A stretch of 64,000 nt of DNA, taken from contig NZ_JACSQG010000009.1 in NCBI RefSeq assembly GCF_014836765.1, forward strand, positions 1 to 64,000. The letters run 5' to 3'. Of this stretch, positions 56,890 to 64,000 are shown piece by piece (position 1 is the stretch's first letter; each line of letters starts with the position of its first letter). Under the pieces are notes generated by a model, which saw nothing but the letters and a program-made list of their open reading frames with translations, was not told the DNA's origin and did no database searches. The stretch comes from Serpens gallinarum (lineage in GTDB: Bacteria; Pseudomonadota; Gammaproteobacteria; Pseudomonadales; Pseudomonadaceae). The position numbers were made by a program, and so were the translations under genes.

Positions 56890-56951
56890 CGTAGGCTGGG
56901 TTGAGCGCAGCGATACCCAGCGGCCCCTGTCGGCTATCGCTGCGTTCAACC
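56890..56951. repeat. Hairpin repeat of the GTTGAGCGCAGCGATACCC type
   Basis: GGTTGAGCGCAGCGATA (56899-56915) pairs with TATCGCTGCGTTCAACC (56935-56951), one G:U in 17 pairs, around a 19-nt loop. It sits between aroC and the MFS gene; a relative lies at 19643-19749. Confidence 0.65.
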
Positions 56952-56966
56952 ACCTCGACGTGAATC

Positions 56967-58121
56967 ATGCCTGCCTTACCTTACTGGCGCCTTTCCTCGT
57001 TCTACTTCTGCTATTTCGCCCTGTTGGGCGGCACGGCGCCGTTTCTGTCGCTGTACTTCGACCATCTGGGCTTTTCCCCGGCGCGCATTGGTGAGCTGAT
57101 CGCCATACCCATGCTGATGCGCTTCGTGGCGCCCAACCTGTGGGGTTGGCTGGGCGATGTCACCGGCCAACGCCTGCTTATCGTGCGCCTCGGCGCGCTT
57201 TGTACGCTGCTGTCCTTCGCGTTGATTTTCGTGGCCCAGAGTTATGCCTGGCTGGCGCTGGTGATGGCGCTGCATGCGTTCTTCTGGCATGCAGTCTTGC
57301 CGCAGTTCGAGGTCATTACCCTGGCGCATTTGCGTGAGCGCTCGGCGCGTTATAGCCAGATCCGCCTGTGGGGCAGCATTGGCTTCATCCTCACCGTGGT
57401 GGGTTTGGGCCGGCTGTTCGAGGTGGTCAGCCTGGCGGCATATCCGGTGGCGCTGCTGGTGATCATGGGCGGCATCGTGGTCGCCAGCCTGTGGGTGCCC
57501 AACGCCCAGCCCGAGCAACCGGCCGATGCGGCCGGGCAGGGTGGCTTTCTGCGTCAATTGCGTCGACCGGGCGTACTGGCGTTCTTCTGCTGCGTGGCGT
57601 TGATGCAGCTGTCCCACGGTCCTTATTACACCTTTCTGAGCATTCACCTCGAGGCGCTCGGCTATACGCGCGGCACCATCGGTCTGCTCTGGGCCCTGGG
57701 TGTGGTAGCGGAGATCCTGCTGTTTCTCGGCATGGCGCGGATTCTCGAGCGTTTCTCCCTGCGCCGCGTGCTGATCGCCAGCTTTCTGCTGGCCGCGCTA
57801 CGCTGGCTGCTGTTGGGTTATCTGGCCGAGCAGCTGGCGATACTGTTGTTCGCGCAGGTACTGCACGCGGCAACGTTCGGCAGTTTTCATGCGGCCGCGA
57901 TTCATTTTGTGCAGCGCAGCTTCGGCGCGCGCCAACAAGGACAGGGGCAGGCGCTGTATGCCACCTTGTCCGGGGTCGGCGGCGCCTTCGGTGCGCTGTA
58001 TGCCGGGTACAGCTGGAACAGCCTGGGCGCGGGAATGACCTTCACCCTGGCCAGTCTGGCCGCATTGCTCGCAGCGGGTATCATGGCGGTCCGCTTGCAG
58101 GAAACCGCGCCGCATAGCTGA
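56967..58121 (+). CDS. MFS transporter (MFS_1-like / LacY-type fold)
   Basis: The 384-residue protein has about twelve membrane helices. The N terminus YWRLSSFYFCYFALLGGTAP and motif RYSQIRLWGSIGFILTVVGL are those of the PP-loop MFS subfamily found after aroC in Pseudomonas. The C-terminal half has ALYATLSGVGGAFGALYAGY. Substrate is unknown; position next to methionine-salvage-like and repair genes gives no hint. Confidence 0.9.
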   Translation: MPALPYWRLSSFYFCYFALLGGTAPFLSLYFDHLGFSPARIGELIAIPMLMRFVAPNLWGWLGDVTGQRLLIVRLGALCTLLSFALIFVAQSYAWLALVMALHAFFWHAVLPQFEVITLAHLRERSARYSQIRLWGSIGFILTVVGLGRLFEVVSLAAYPVALLVIMGGIVVASLWVPNAQPEQPADAAGQGGFLRQLRRPGVLAFFCCVALMQLSHGPYYTFLSIHLEALGYTRGTIGLLWALGVVAEILLFLGMARILERFSLRRVLIASFLLAALRWLLLGYLAEQLAILLFAQVLHAATFGSFHAAAIHFVQRSFGARQQGQGQALYATLSGVGGAFGALYAGYSWNSLGAGMTFTLASLAALLAAGIMAVRLQETAPHS

Positions 58122-58187
58122 CGCGGCGGCCAGATCATTACCGCGGTCGGTGTTATCACCGGCCCGCCGCATTAAAAGAGAGTTCCC

Positions 58188-58727
58188 ATGAGCATTCTGA
58201 GCGTTTACGACCAATCCCGCCCCGAGCAGCCCAACAAGGTGCTGACCTATCTTGAGGACATCGTTTCTACTCTCGCCACGGTCGGGGTGCGGGTTGAGCG
58301 CTGGGCTGCCAGTGCGCCGCTGCAAGCGGACGCCGGGCAGGACGACGTGATGGCCGCCTACCGCGCTGATCTCGACCGGCTGATTGCGCAAGGCGGCTAT
58401 GGCAAAGCCGAGATGTTCGCTGTCGATCGGGATACCCCCGAGCAGGACGCCCTGCGTGCCCGCTTGCTGCAAGAGCGCCGCTACGCCGAAGACAAGGCGT
58501 TTTTCTTTGTGGCCGGCAGCGGGTTGTTCAACCTGCACATCGGTGACGCGGTATATGCCTTGCTGTGCGAGAAAAACGATCTGCTGGTGGTGCCGGCGGG
58601 CACGGCGCACTGGTTCGACATGGGTGAGAATCCCTATTTTATGACGCTGCGGATGTTCAACAATGCCGAAGACGGTACGCCAACCGGCGACGACATCGCC
58701 AGCCGTTTTCCAGGTTTTGAAAACTAG
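58188..58727 (+). CDS. Acireductone dioxygenase-like cupin lacking metal ligands
   Basis: Overall sequence is that of MtnD (MSILSVYDQSRPEQPNKVLT; FFFVAGSGLFNLHIGDAVYA; LLCEKNDLLVVPAGTAHWFD; length 179). Acireductone dioxygenases bind Fe or Ni through H-x-H-x3-E and a later H. Here the first three positions read R97, Y99 and K103 (in QERRYAEDKAFFF); only H141 of AGTAHWFDMG remains. Codons in this stretch are clean, so no frameshift explains it. The flanking methionine-salvage genes mtnB and mtnC, present in P. aeruginosa around mtnD, are absent. The protein is probably not a dioxygenase any more and may have a new role or be decaying. Confidence 0.85.
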   Translation: MSILSVYDQSRPEQPNKVLTYLEDIVSTLATVGVRVERWAASAPLQADAGQDDVMAAYRADLDRLIAQGGYGKAEMFAVDRDTPEQDALRARLLQERRYAEDKAFFFVAGSGLFNLHIGDAVYALLCEKNDLLVVPAGTAHWFDMGENPYFMTLRMFNNAEDGTPTGDDIASRFPGFEN

Positions 58728-58740
58728 CAGGGCGAGCCAT

Positions 58741-59238
58741 TTACAGGGCCAACGCTGCCTGCCGCATCCCTTGCCAGCCTTCCAGTTTCAGCAATAGCGT
58801 CTTGCGTTCCAGGCCACCGGAAAAACCGGTGAGGCTGCCGTTGCTGCCGATCACCCGATGACAGGGCTGGATTACTGCGATGGGGTTGGCGCCGTTGGCA
58901 GCGCCCACGGCACGCATCGCTTGGGGACTGCCGATGTGCCGTGCCAGTTGGCCGTAGCTCCAGGTCTGGCCGAAGGGAATTTCCAGCAGCGCTTGCCAGA
59001 CGCTCCGTTGGAATGCGGTGCCCAGCGGTGCCAGGCGCAGGTCGAAACGCTGGCGACGACCGGCGAAATATTCGTCCAACTGCCGGCAGACGTTATCCAA
59101 TTGCGTTTCAGCCGGCACCCATTGCTCACCGATCACCCAAGGCTCGGTGGGCACATCCATGAGCAATTGGCGTAGCCCAGCCTCATCGCCCACCAGTAGC
59201 AAGCGGCCGATGGGGCTTTCCTGATAGCGATAGAACAT
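58741..59238 (-). CDS. ogt: Methylated-DNA-protein cysteine methyltransferase
   Basis: The ATG at 59238 has AGGAGGT five bases ahead and lies two bases after the alkA stop. The 165-residue protein has the helix-turn-helix part WQALLEIPFGQTWSYGQLAR, RAVGAANGANP and the active site IQPCHRVIGSNGSLTGFSGG. It removes alkyl groups from O6-guanine by transfer to the cysteine. Operon with alkA makes a small alkylation-repair unit. Confidence 0.95.
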   Translation of the reverse strand: MFYRYQESPIGRLLLVGDEAGLRQLLMDVPTEPWVIGEQWVPAETQLDNVCRQLDEYFAGRRQRFDLRLAPLGTAFQRSVWQALLEIPFGQTWSYGQLARHIGSPQAMRAVGAANGANPIAVIQPCHRVIGSNGSLTGFSGGLERKTLLLKLEGWQGMRQAALAL

Positions 59239-59240
59239 GT

Positions 59241-60125
59241 TCAACCTCCTGCGTAACTGTGCCAGAGATGAATCGCAGCATAGGCTCGCCAAGGACGCCA
59301 GGCCTCAGCGCGAATTTTCAGTTCCCGCGCACCGATACCGCCTTGCCCCCAGACCGGCGCCTTGAGCAGGCCAAGATCGGCAGCAGGAAAGGCATCCACC
59401 GCGCCGAAACCGCGCAGGGCGATGTATTCGGCGGTCCAGGGCCCAATGCCGGGCAGGGCGCAGAGGCGTTCCACCAGCGCGTCGGCGCCGTCCTCGACAT
59501 GCAGCTCAAGGCTGCCATCGGCCACGGCGGCCGACAGGTGTTGCAAAGCCAGCACCCGCTTGGCAGGCATGCCGATGGCGGAAAGGTCGGCGCTGGCAAT
59601 CTGTTCCGGCGTTGGGAATAGATACTGGGGCCCCTGAGCGGGCGCATCCGGCAACGGCTCGCCGAGACGCGCCACCAGCCGGCCGGTGATGGTCACCGCC
59701 GCCTTTACCGTGACTTGCTGGCCAACGATGGCGCGCACGGCTTGCTCGAACGGGTCGAACGCCGTGGGCAGACGCAGGCCCGGATAACCCGCCACCAGCG
59801 GCCCGAGCAATGCATCGGCGGCAAAATGCGCGGCAATGGCCTGCGGGTCGGCATCCAGATCGAACATGCGCCGCACCCGCGTCACCAGTGCCGAACTGAT
59901 GGTCTGGGCCGAAGGGCTGATGCGTAGCTCCAAAAGGTTTTGCCCGGCCAACGGACTCACCGCCAACCAGCCCGTCACGCCGCCGATACGTATGCTGCGG
60001 CAATAGCCGTCGTCGGCGAGGGTTTCCACGCCGGGCAACAGGCGCAGGGCGAAATGGCGCTGGAACTGTTGCCAATCCCAGGGGGCGAGAAAGGGGAGGT
60101 GGAGGGTAGTTGCTGCGCTGTTCAT
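59241..60125 (-). CDS. alkA: DNA-3-methyladenine glycosylase II
   Basis: The 294-residue protein has the AlkA N-terminal domain (LHLPFLAPWDWQQFQRHFAL), DPFEQAVRAIVGQQVTVKAA and the helix-hairpin-helix site LPGIGPWTAEYIALRGFGAV followed by the catalytic aspartate in DAFPAADLGLL. It excises alkylated purines. No Ada-type regulatory domain is present. First gene of alkA-ogt. Confidence 0.95.
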   Translation of the reverse strand: MNSAATTLHLPFLAPWDWQQFQRHFALRLLPGVETLADDGYCRSIRIGGVTGWLAVSPLAGQNLLELRISPSAQTISSALVTRVRRMFDLDADPQAIAAHFAADALLGPLVAGYPGLRLPTAFDPFEQAVRAIVGQQVTVKAAVTITGRLVARLGEPLPDAPAQGPQYLFPTPEQIASADLSAIGMPAKRVLALQHLSAAVADGSLELHVEDGADALVERLCALPGIGPWTAEYIALRGFGAVDAFPAADLGLLKAPVWGQGGIGARELKIRAEAWRPWRAYAAIHLWHSYAGG

Positions 60126-60454
60126 GGCTTGAGCATAGAGCGTGCAGAAGAGCTCGGTCGAGCGCTTGAGGTCCGGAGTTTGCTTAAGCTGCGAACCGCT
60201 TCAGCAAGGGTGCCAGCGCTTCGCCGTGCGCTTTGGCGAGGCGAATAGCGGGGGGCCGCTTTACCGCTGCGTGCGAGTGCCGGGGAACCTGTGCGGCCAT
60301 CTTTCGGCCGCCGGCGGTGTCCATCCCGGTGCAGGGGCCGCACCTGCGCTATGTCTGGGATGGCACGGCGATTAGCGAAGTATTCAAGATTTCCCGCGTA
60401 GAGGCCTCAAGCCCGACACGCTGTCGCCTGCGGCGGCGACAGCGTGGGCCTGAG
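60126..60454. other. Spacer with the betA terminator hairpin
   Basis: Twelve perfect pairs CACGCTGTCGCC (60417-60428) and GGCGACAGCGTG (60435-60446), loop TGCGGC, lie nine bases after the betA stop and should end the bet transcript, although no T-run follows. The rest (60126-60410) shows no gene I can support; a minus-strand frame ending LLKRFAA near 60188 is protein-like but unrecognised and may be a relic. Confidence 0.5.
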
Positions 60455-62140
60455 TCAGCTGAAGCTTCTTTCTGCCGAGGTGCGTGCCGGTGCGTTGCCC
60501 GCCACGTAATAAGCCGCATTGCTGCGCGGCAGCGGTTGGCGGTCGCGAATTTTGTCGGCAATCTTCTCGGCGATCATGATGGTGGTGGCGTTGAGGTTAC
60601 CGGTGACGATCAGCGGCATGATCGAGGCATCGATCACGCGCAGCCCTTCGAGACCGTGCACGCGGCCCTGACCATCGACCACCGCCATGCCGTCCTCGCC
60701 CATCTTGCAGGAGCCGCAGGGGTGGAAGGCGGTTTCGGCGTTATCCCGTACAAAGGCGTCCAGCTCGGCGTCACTCTCGCAATGTGCGCCAGGACTGAGT
60801 TCGCGGCCGCGATAGGGATCGAGCGCCGGCTGGTTGATGATCTCGCGGGTGATACGGATGGCATCGCGAAATTCCTGCCAGTCCTGAGCGGTGCTCATGT
60901 AGTTGAACAGGATGCTCGGGTGCTGGCGTGGATCTTTCGAGGTGAGCCGTACGCGGCCGCGACTGGGCGAGCGCATGGAGCCGACGTGGGCCTGGAAGCC
61001 GTGTTCCTTCACCGCGTTGCTGCCGTTGTAGTTGATCGCCACCGGCAGGAAGTGGAACTGGATGTTCGGCCATTCGAAGTCGGCACGGGTGCGGATGAAA
61101 CCGCCTGCCTCGAAGTGATTGCTGGCTCCGACGCCATCGCCGGCGAGCAGCCACTGTGCGCCGATGGCCGGCTGGTTCCACCACTGTAGGGCCGGGTAGA
61201 GAGAGACCGGCTCCTTGCAGGCGTACTGCAGGTACATCTCCAGGTGATCCTGCAGATTCTCACCCACGCCGGGTAGTTCGTGCACCACTGGAATGTTCAG
61301 GTCGCGTAGCAGGTCGGCCGGACCGACGCCGGAGCGTTGCAAGATCTGCGGCGAGGCGATGGCGCCGCCGCACAGCAGCACTTCGCGTCGCGCCCGCGCG
61401 CTGATCGGCTGGCGGGCGTTGCCGCGCAAATAACTGACGCCGCTGGCACGCTTGCCGTCGAACAGGATGCGCTCGGTCAGGGCATGGGTGACGATGGTCA
61501 GGTTTTTTCGGTCGCGGGCCTGGTCGAGATAGCCGCGCGCGGTGCTGGAGCGCCGGCCGTGGGGCGTCACGGTGCGGTCCATCGGACCGAAGCCTTCCTG
61601 CTGGTAGCCGTTGAGGTCCTCGGTGCGCGGGTAACCGGCCTGCACGCCCGCCTCGACCATGGCGTGGAACAGCGGGTTGTTGCCGTTTTTCGGCGTGGTC
61701 ACGCTGACTGGACCGTCGCCGCCGTGATAGGCATTGGCACCAATGTCACGGGTTTCCGCCTTGCGGAAATACGGCAGGCAATCCAGGTAGCTCCAGTCTG
61801 CCAGCCCCGGCAACTGGGCCCAGTGGTCGAAATCCAGGGCGTTGCCGCGGATGTAGCACATGCCGTTGATCAGCGACGAGCCCCCCAGGCCCTTGCCGCG
61901 CCCGCATTCCATGCGGCGGTTGTTCATATGCGGCTCGGGGTCGGTTTCGTACGCCCAGTTGTAGCGCTTGCCTTGTAACGGGTAGGCGAGGGCGGCGGGC
62001 ATTTGCGTGCGAAAGTCCAGGCGATGGTCCGGGCCGCCGGCTTCCAGCAGTAGCACGCTGACGTCGGCATCCTCGGTCAGGCGGGTAGCCAGCACGTTGC
62101 CGGCGGACCCTGCGCCGATGATGATGTAGTCGAATTCCAT
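60455..62140 (-). CDS. betA: Choline dehydrogenase
   Basis: The 561-residue GMC flavoenzyme has the FAD fold [40 protein letters not shown], the GMC signature [16 protein letters not shown] and the end [20 protein letters not shown]. It oxidises choline to betaine aldehyde (and on to betaine) at the inner membrane. AGGAGGAG precedes the ATG. It follows betB in the same operon. Confidence 0.96.
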   Translation of the reverse strand: MEFDYIIIGAGSAGNVLATRLTEDADVSVLLLEAGGPDHRLDFRTQMPAALAYPLQGKRYNWAYETDPEPHMNNRRMECGRGKGLGGSSLINGMCYIRGNALDFDHWAQLPGLADWSYLDCLPYFRKAETRDIGANAYHGGDGPVSVTTPKNGNNPLFHAMVEAGVQAGYPRTEDLNGYQQEGFGPMDRTVTPHGRRSSTARGYLDQARDRKNLTIVTHALTERILFDGKRASGVSYLRGNARQPISARARREVLLCGGAIASPQILQRSGVGPADLLRDLNIPVVHELPGVGENLQDHLEMYLQYACKEPVSLYPALQWWNQPAIGAQWLLAGDGVGASNHFEAGGFIRTRADFEWPNIQFHFLPVAINYNGSNAVKEHGFQAHVGSMRSPSRGRVRLTSKDPRQHPSILFNYMSTAQDWQEFRDAIRITREIINQPALDPYRGRELSPGAHCESDAELDAFVRDNAETAFHPCGSCKMGEDGMAVVDGQGRVHGLEGLRVIDASIMPLIVTGNLNATTIMIAEKIADKIRDRQPLPRSNAAYYVAGNAPARTSAERSFS

Positions 62141-62161
62141 GAAAATCTCCTCCTGCGGAGG

Positions 62162-62223
62162 GCTGGAAGGCTGGAGGCTGGACGAGCCGAGGCCGCTGTT
62201 TCGTCCAGCCTTCAGCCTCCAGC
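62162..62223. repeat. Imperfect inverted repeat between betB and betA
   Basis: GCTGGAAGGCTGGAGGCTGG (from 62162) and CAGCCTTCAGCCTCCAGC (to 62223) form a long imperfect stem around CCGAGGCCGCTGTT. On the minus strand it lies in the 99-bp gap between betB stop and betA start without a T-run, so it may lower or process the transcript rather than end it. Confidence 0.5.
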
Positions 62224-62239
62224 GCTTTTAATCGTCCGT

Positions 62240-63712
62240 TCAGAAAACCGAGGCAAATTCGCCCAGTTCCACCTGCACCGATTTGATCTGCGTGTAGTGG
62301 GCCAAGGTGGCCAGGCCGTTCTCGCGGCCGACGCCGGAATGCTTGTAGCCGCCCACCGGCATCTCGGCGGGGGATTCGCCCCAGGTGTTGATCCAGCAGA
62401 TCCCGGCCTGCAGGCGGTGGATCAGGCGGTGCGCACGGGCCAGGTCAGGGGTCACCACGCCAGCGGCCAGGCCGTAGTCGGTGGCGTTGGCACGGCGAAT
62501 GGCTTCCTCTTCGTCGTCGTAGGCGAGCAGGCTGAGCACCGGGCCGAAGATTTCCTCGCGCACGATGCGCATGTCGTCGCGGCAGTCGGTAAAGATCGTC
62601 GGCGCCACAAAGGCGCCTTGAGCGCAGGTACCCTCGGTGACGCGCTGGCCGCCGGTCAGCAGGCGTGCGCCTTCCTGGATGCCGCTGTCGATGTAGCCGA
62701 GCACCCGCTCCATATGGGCGAAGCTGGCCAGTGGGCCGAAATTGGTGGCTTCGTCCTGCGGATTGCCCAGGCGGATGCGTTGCACACGTTCGAGCAGTTT
62801 TTGCTCGAATGCGGCCTGCAGCGTGCGCGGCACAAACACCCGCGTGCCATTGGTGCACACCTGGCCGGAGCTGTAGAAATTGGCCATGACGGCGATGTCG
62901 GCGGCGCGGTCGAGGTCGGCGTCGGAGCAAATAATCAACGGCGACTTGCCGCCCAGCTCCAGGGTCACCTCCTTGAGGGAGGAACGGGTGGCGCTGGCGA
63001 TCACCTGCTTGCCGGTGACGGTGCCGCCGGTGAAGGAAATCTTGGCAATGCCGGGATGCTCGGTCAGCCACTGGCCGACCTCGGCGCCAGGGCCGGTGAG
63101 CACGTTGAACACGCCGTCCGGCAGGCCGGCCTCGGTGTAGATCTCGGCCAGCTTGAGCGCACTCAGCGGGGTGATTTCGCTGGGCTTGAAGATCATCGCG
63201 TTGCCGGCGGCCAGGGCCGGGGCGGATTTCCAAAGGGCGATCTGGATCGGGTAGTTCCAGGCGCCGATGCCGGCAACTACGCCCAGCGGCTCGCGGCGGG
63301 TGTAGACGAAGGAGGTGTCGCGTAGCGGAATCTGCTCGCCTTCGATGGCCGGGATCAGGCCAGCGTAATACTCCAGCACGTCGGCGCCGGTGACGATGTC
63401 AACGTAGCGGGTCTCCGACAGCGGCTTGCCGGTGTCCAGGGTTTCCAGCAGGGCCAGTTCATCGTTGCGCTCGCGCAGGATATCCACGGCGCGCCGCAGG
63501 ATGCGCGAACGCTGCATGGCAGTCATCGCTGCCCAGACCTTTTGGCCCTCGTGAGCGGTAGCCACGGCGCGTTCGACATCCTCGCGGCTGGCGCTCTGTA
63601 CCTGGGCCAGTACTTCGCCGTTGGCGGGATTGATGGTTTCGAAACGCTGGGCAGACGACGCTGCGACATAGCGACCGCCGATATAAAGCTGTTGTTCGCC
63701 GAAGCGGGGCAT
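62240..63712 (-). CDS. betB: Betaine aldehyde dehydrogenase
   Basis: The 490-residue NAD(P)-dependent enzyme has [60 protein letters not shown] (catalytic glutamate) and [17 protein letters not shown] (catalytic cysteine). It makes glycine betaine for osmoprotection and as a carbon and nitrogen source. The regulator gene betI, normally just upstream, is not within the 290 bp seen. Confidence 0.96.
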   Translation of the reverse strand: MPRFGEQQLYIGGRYVAASSAQRFETINPANGEVLAQVQSASREDVERAVATAHEGQKVWAAMTAMQRSRILRRAVDILRERNDELALLETLDTGKPLSETRYVDIVTGADVLEYYAGLIPAIEGEQIPLRDTSFVYTRREPLGVVAGIGAWNYPIQIALWKSAPALAAGNAMIFKPSEITPLSALKLAEIYTEAGLPDGVFNVLTGPGAEVGQWLTEHPGIAKISFTGGTVTGKQVIASATRSSLKEVTLELGGKSPLIICSDADLDRAADIAVMANFYSSGQVCTNGTRVFVPRTLQAAFEQKLLERVQRIRLGNPQDEATNFGPLASFAHMERVLGYIDSGIQEGARLLTGGQRVTEGTCAQGAFVAPTIFTDCRDDMRIVREEIFGPVLSLLAYDDEEEAIRRANATDYGLAAGVVTPDLARAHRLIHRLQAGICWINTWGESPAEMPVGGYKHSGVGRENGLATLAHYTQIKSVQVELGEFASVF

Positions 63713-63793
63713 TAGGGTTCCTCGTGGTTGGGCGTGAGGGGGCGAGCCTGGGTAGGGCGGAGCCAGTTCACTAAACGGCAGTGTTGCCCGCTT

Positions 63794-63820
63794 GGTGGAC
63801 AGAAAAAGCGCTGTCCACCC
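63794..63820. repeat. Single-hairpin copy of the GTAGGGTGGACAAC family
   Basis: GGTGGACAG and CTGTCCACC pair across AAAAAGCG and are followed by CTACGG. It lies between the betaine-binding protein gene and betB. Confidence 0.6.
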
Positions 63821-63856
63821 TACGGATACTCACCGACTGGAAGCGAAACTGAAGCG

Positions 63857-64000
63857 TTAGTTCAGCCACTCGGCGACGCGTTCGGGGTTCTCGGCAACCC
63901 AGGCGCTGGCGGCCTTTTTCGGGGTTTCGCCGTTGTCGATGGCGAGCATCACCGCGCCGATTTCCTTGTCGGTCCAGGCAAAGTTCTTCAGGAAGCCGGC
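63857..64000 (-). CDS. C-terminal end of a choline/glycine betaine ABC-transporter substrate-binding protein (partial)
   Basis: The 47 visible residues (AGFLKNFAWTDKEIGAVMLA, IDNGETPKKAASAWVAENPE, RVAEWLN then stop) match the end of OpuAC-type binding proteins such as ChoX, CaiX or CbcX. The remainder lies beyond the window. Position upstream of betB-betA on the same strand fits uptake of choline or betaine for this pathway. Confidence 0.75.
   Translation of the reverse strand, partial: AGFLKNFAWTDKEIGAVMLAIDNGETPKKAASAWVAENPERVAEWLN

Noticed and set aside
60126-60410. A small minus-strand gene between betA and alkA
   Set aside because: The frame ending LLKRFAA has no ribosome site and no recognisable family, so it is kept only as a note on the spacer.

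Overview
The window reads as chromosomal DNA of a high-GC gammaproteobacterium of the genus Pseudomonas. Gene content and order support this: folE, smrA, a cysteine-hydrolase-like gene, prmB, a hypothetical gene, aroC, an MFS gene, an mtnD-like gene and alkA follow one another much as I remember them in P. aeruginosa, and a PP2C/protein-kinase fusion sits beside nirBD as it does there. The attC-like sites at the left edge recall the chromosomal integrons of the P. stutzeri/P. alcaligenes lineage. Genus is well supported, species is not. I see no rRNA, tRNA, CRISPR array or complete insertion sequence.

Left edge (1-6235): accessory DNA. A barstar-type immunity gene lies between two attC-like recombination sites and looks like one integron cassette. 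It is followed by a 1494-residue STAND-type NTPase gene that is far richer in A+T than its neighbours (probable anti-phage defence), a repeat-scarred junction, and an outer-membrane protein gene broken by a one-base frameshift.

6480-16325: a DNA-repair pair (FAN1-like VRR-NUC nuclease and an iron-sulfur XPD/DinG-type helicase with a nuclease-like N terminus, overlapping ATGA), a small lipoprotein, a three-gene membrane flavo-cytochrome dehydrogenase (small subunit, GMC flavoprotein, triheme cytochrome c), a DUF533 protein and a flavin reductase. 16516-22505: a beta-propeller protein, an Xre/RES toxin-antitoxin pair, a GFA enzyme, a PaiB-like protein and a chemoreceptor.

22858-35304: nitrogen metabolism. 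The genes xdhA-xdhB-xdhC-guaD (minus strand) handle guanine and xanthine. Divergently, nirB-nirD-nirC assimilate nitrite, behind a leader carrying a sigma-54 promoter, two hairpins with identical AACGGC loops, and a terminator that overlaps the second hairpin; this is the architecture of an ANTAR (NasT/NasR-type) antitermination switch. A PP2C-kinase fusion follows after a strong terminator.

35383-55579: mixed housekeeping genes (AraC regulator, short-chain dehydrogenase, cupin, methyltransferase, purM-purN, hda, arsC-wrbA-DUF2069, yihY, thioredoxin-like lipoprotein, acyP, folE, smrA, prmB). 55789-64000: aroC, an MFS carrier, an acireductone-dioxygenase-like protein that has lost three of four metal ligands, ogt-alkA, and betB-betA with the tail of a choline/betaine-binding protein.

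A family of hairpin repeats starting GTAGGGTGGACAAC is scattered through the intergenic spaces (eight copies, four of them in a 134-bp-period tandem array after prmB). Two frameshifts in the window can each be explained by loss of one base in a homopolymer run, so assembly error should be excluded before calling them pseudogenes.
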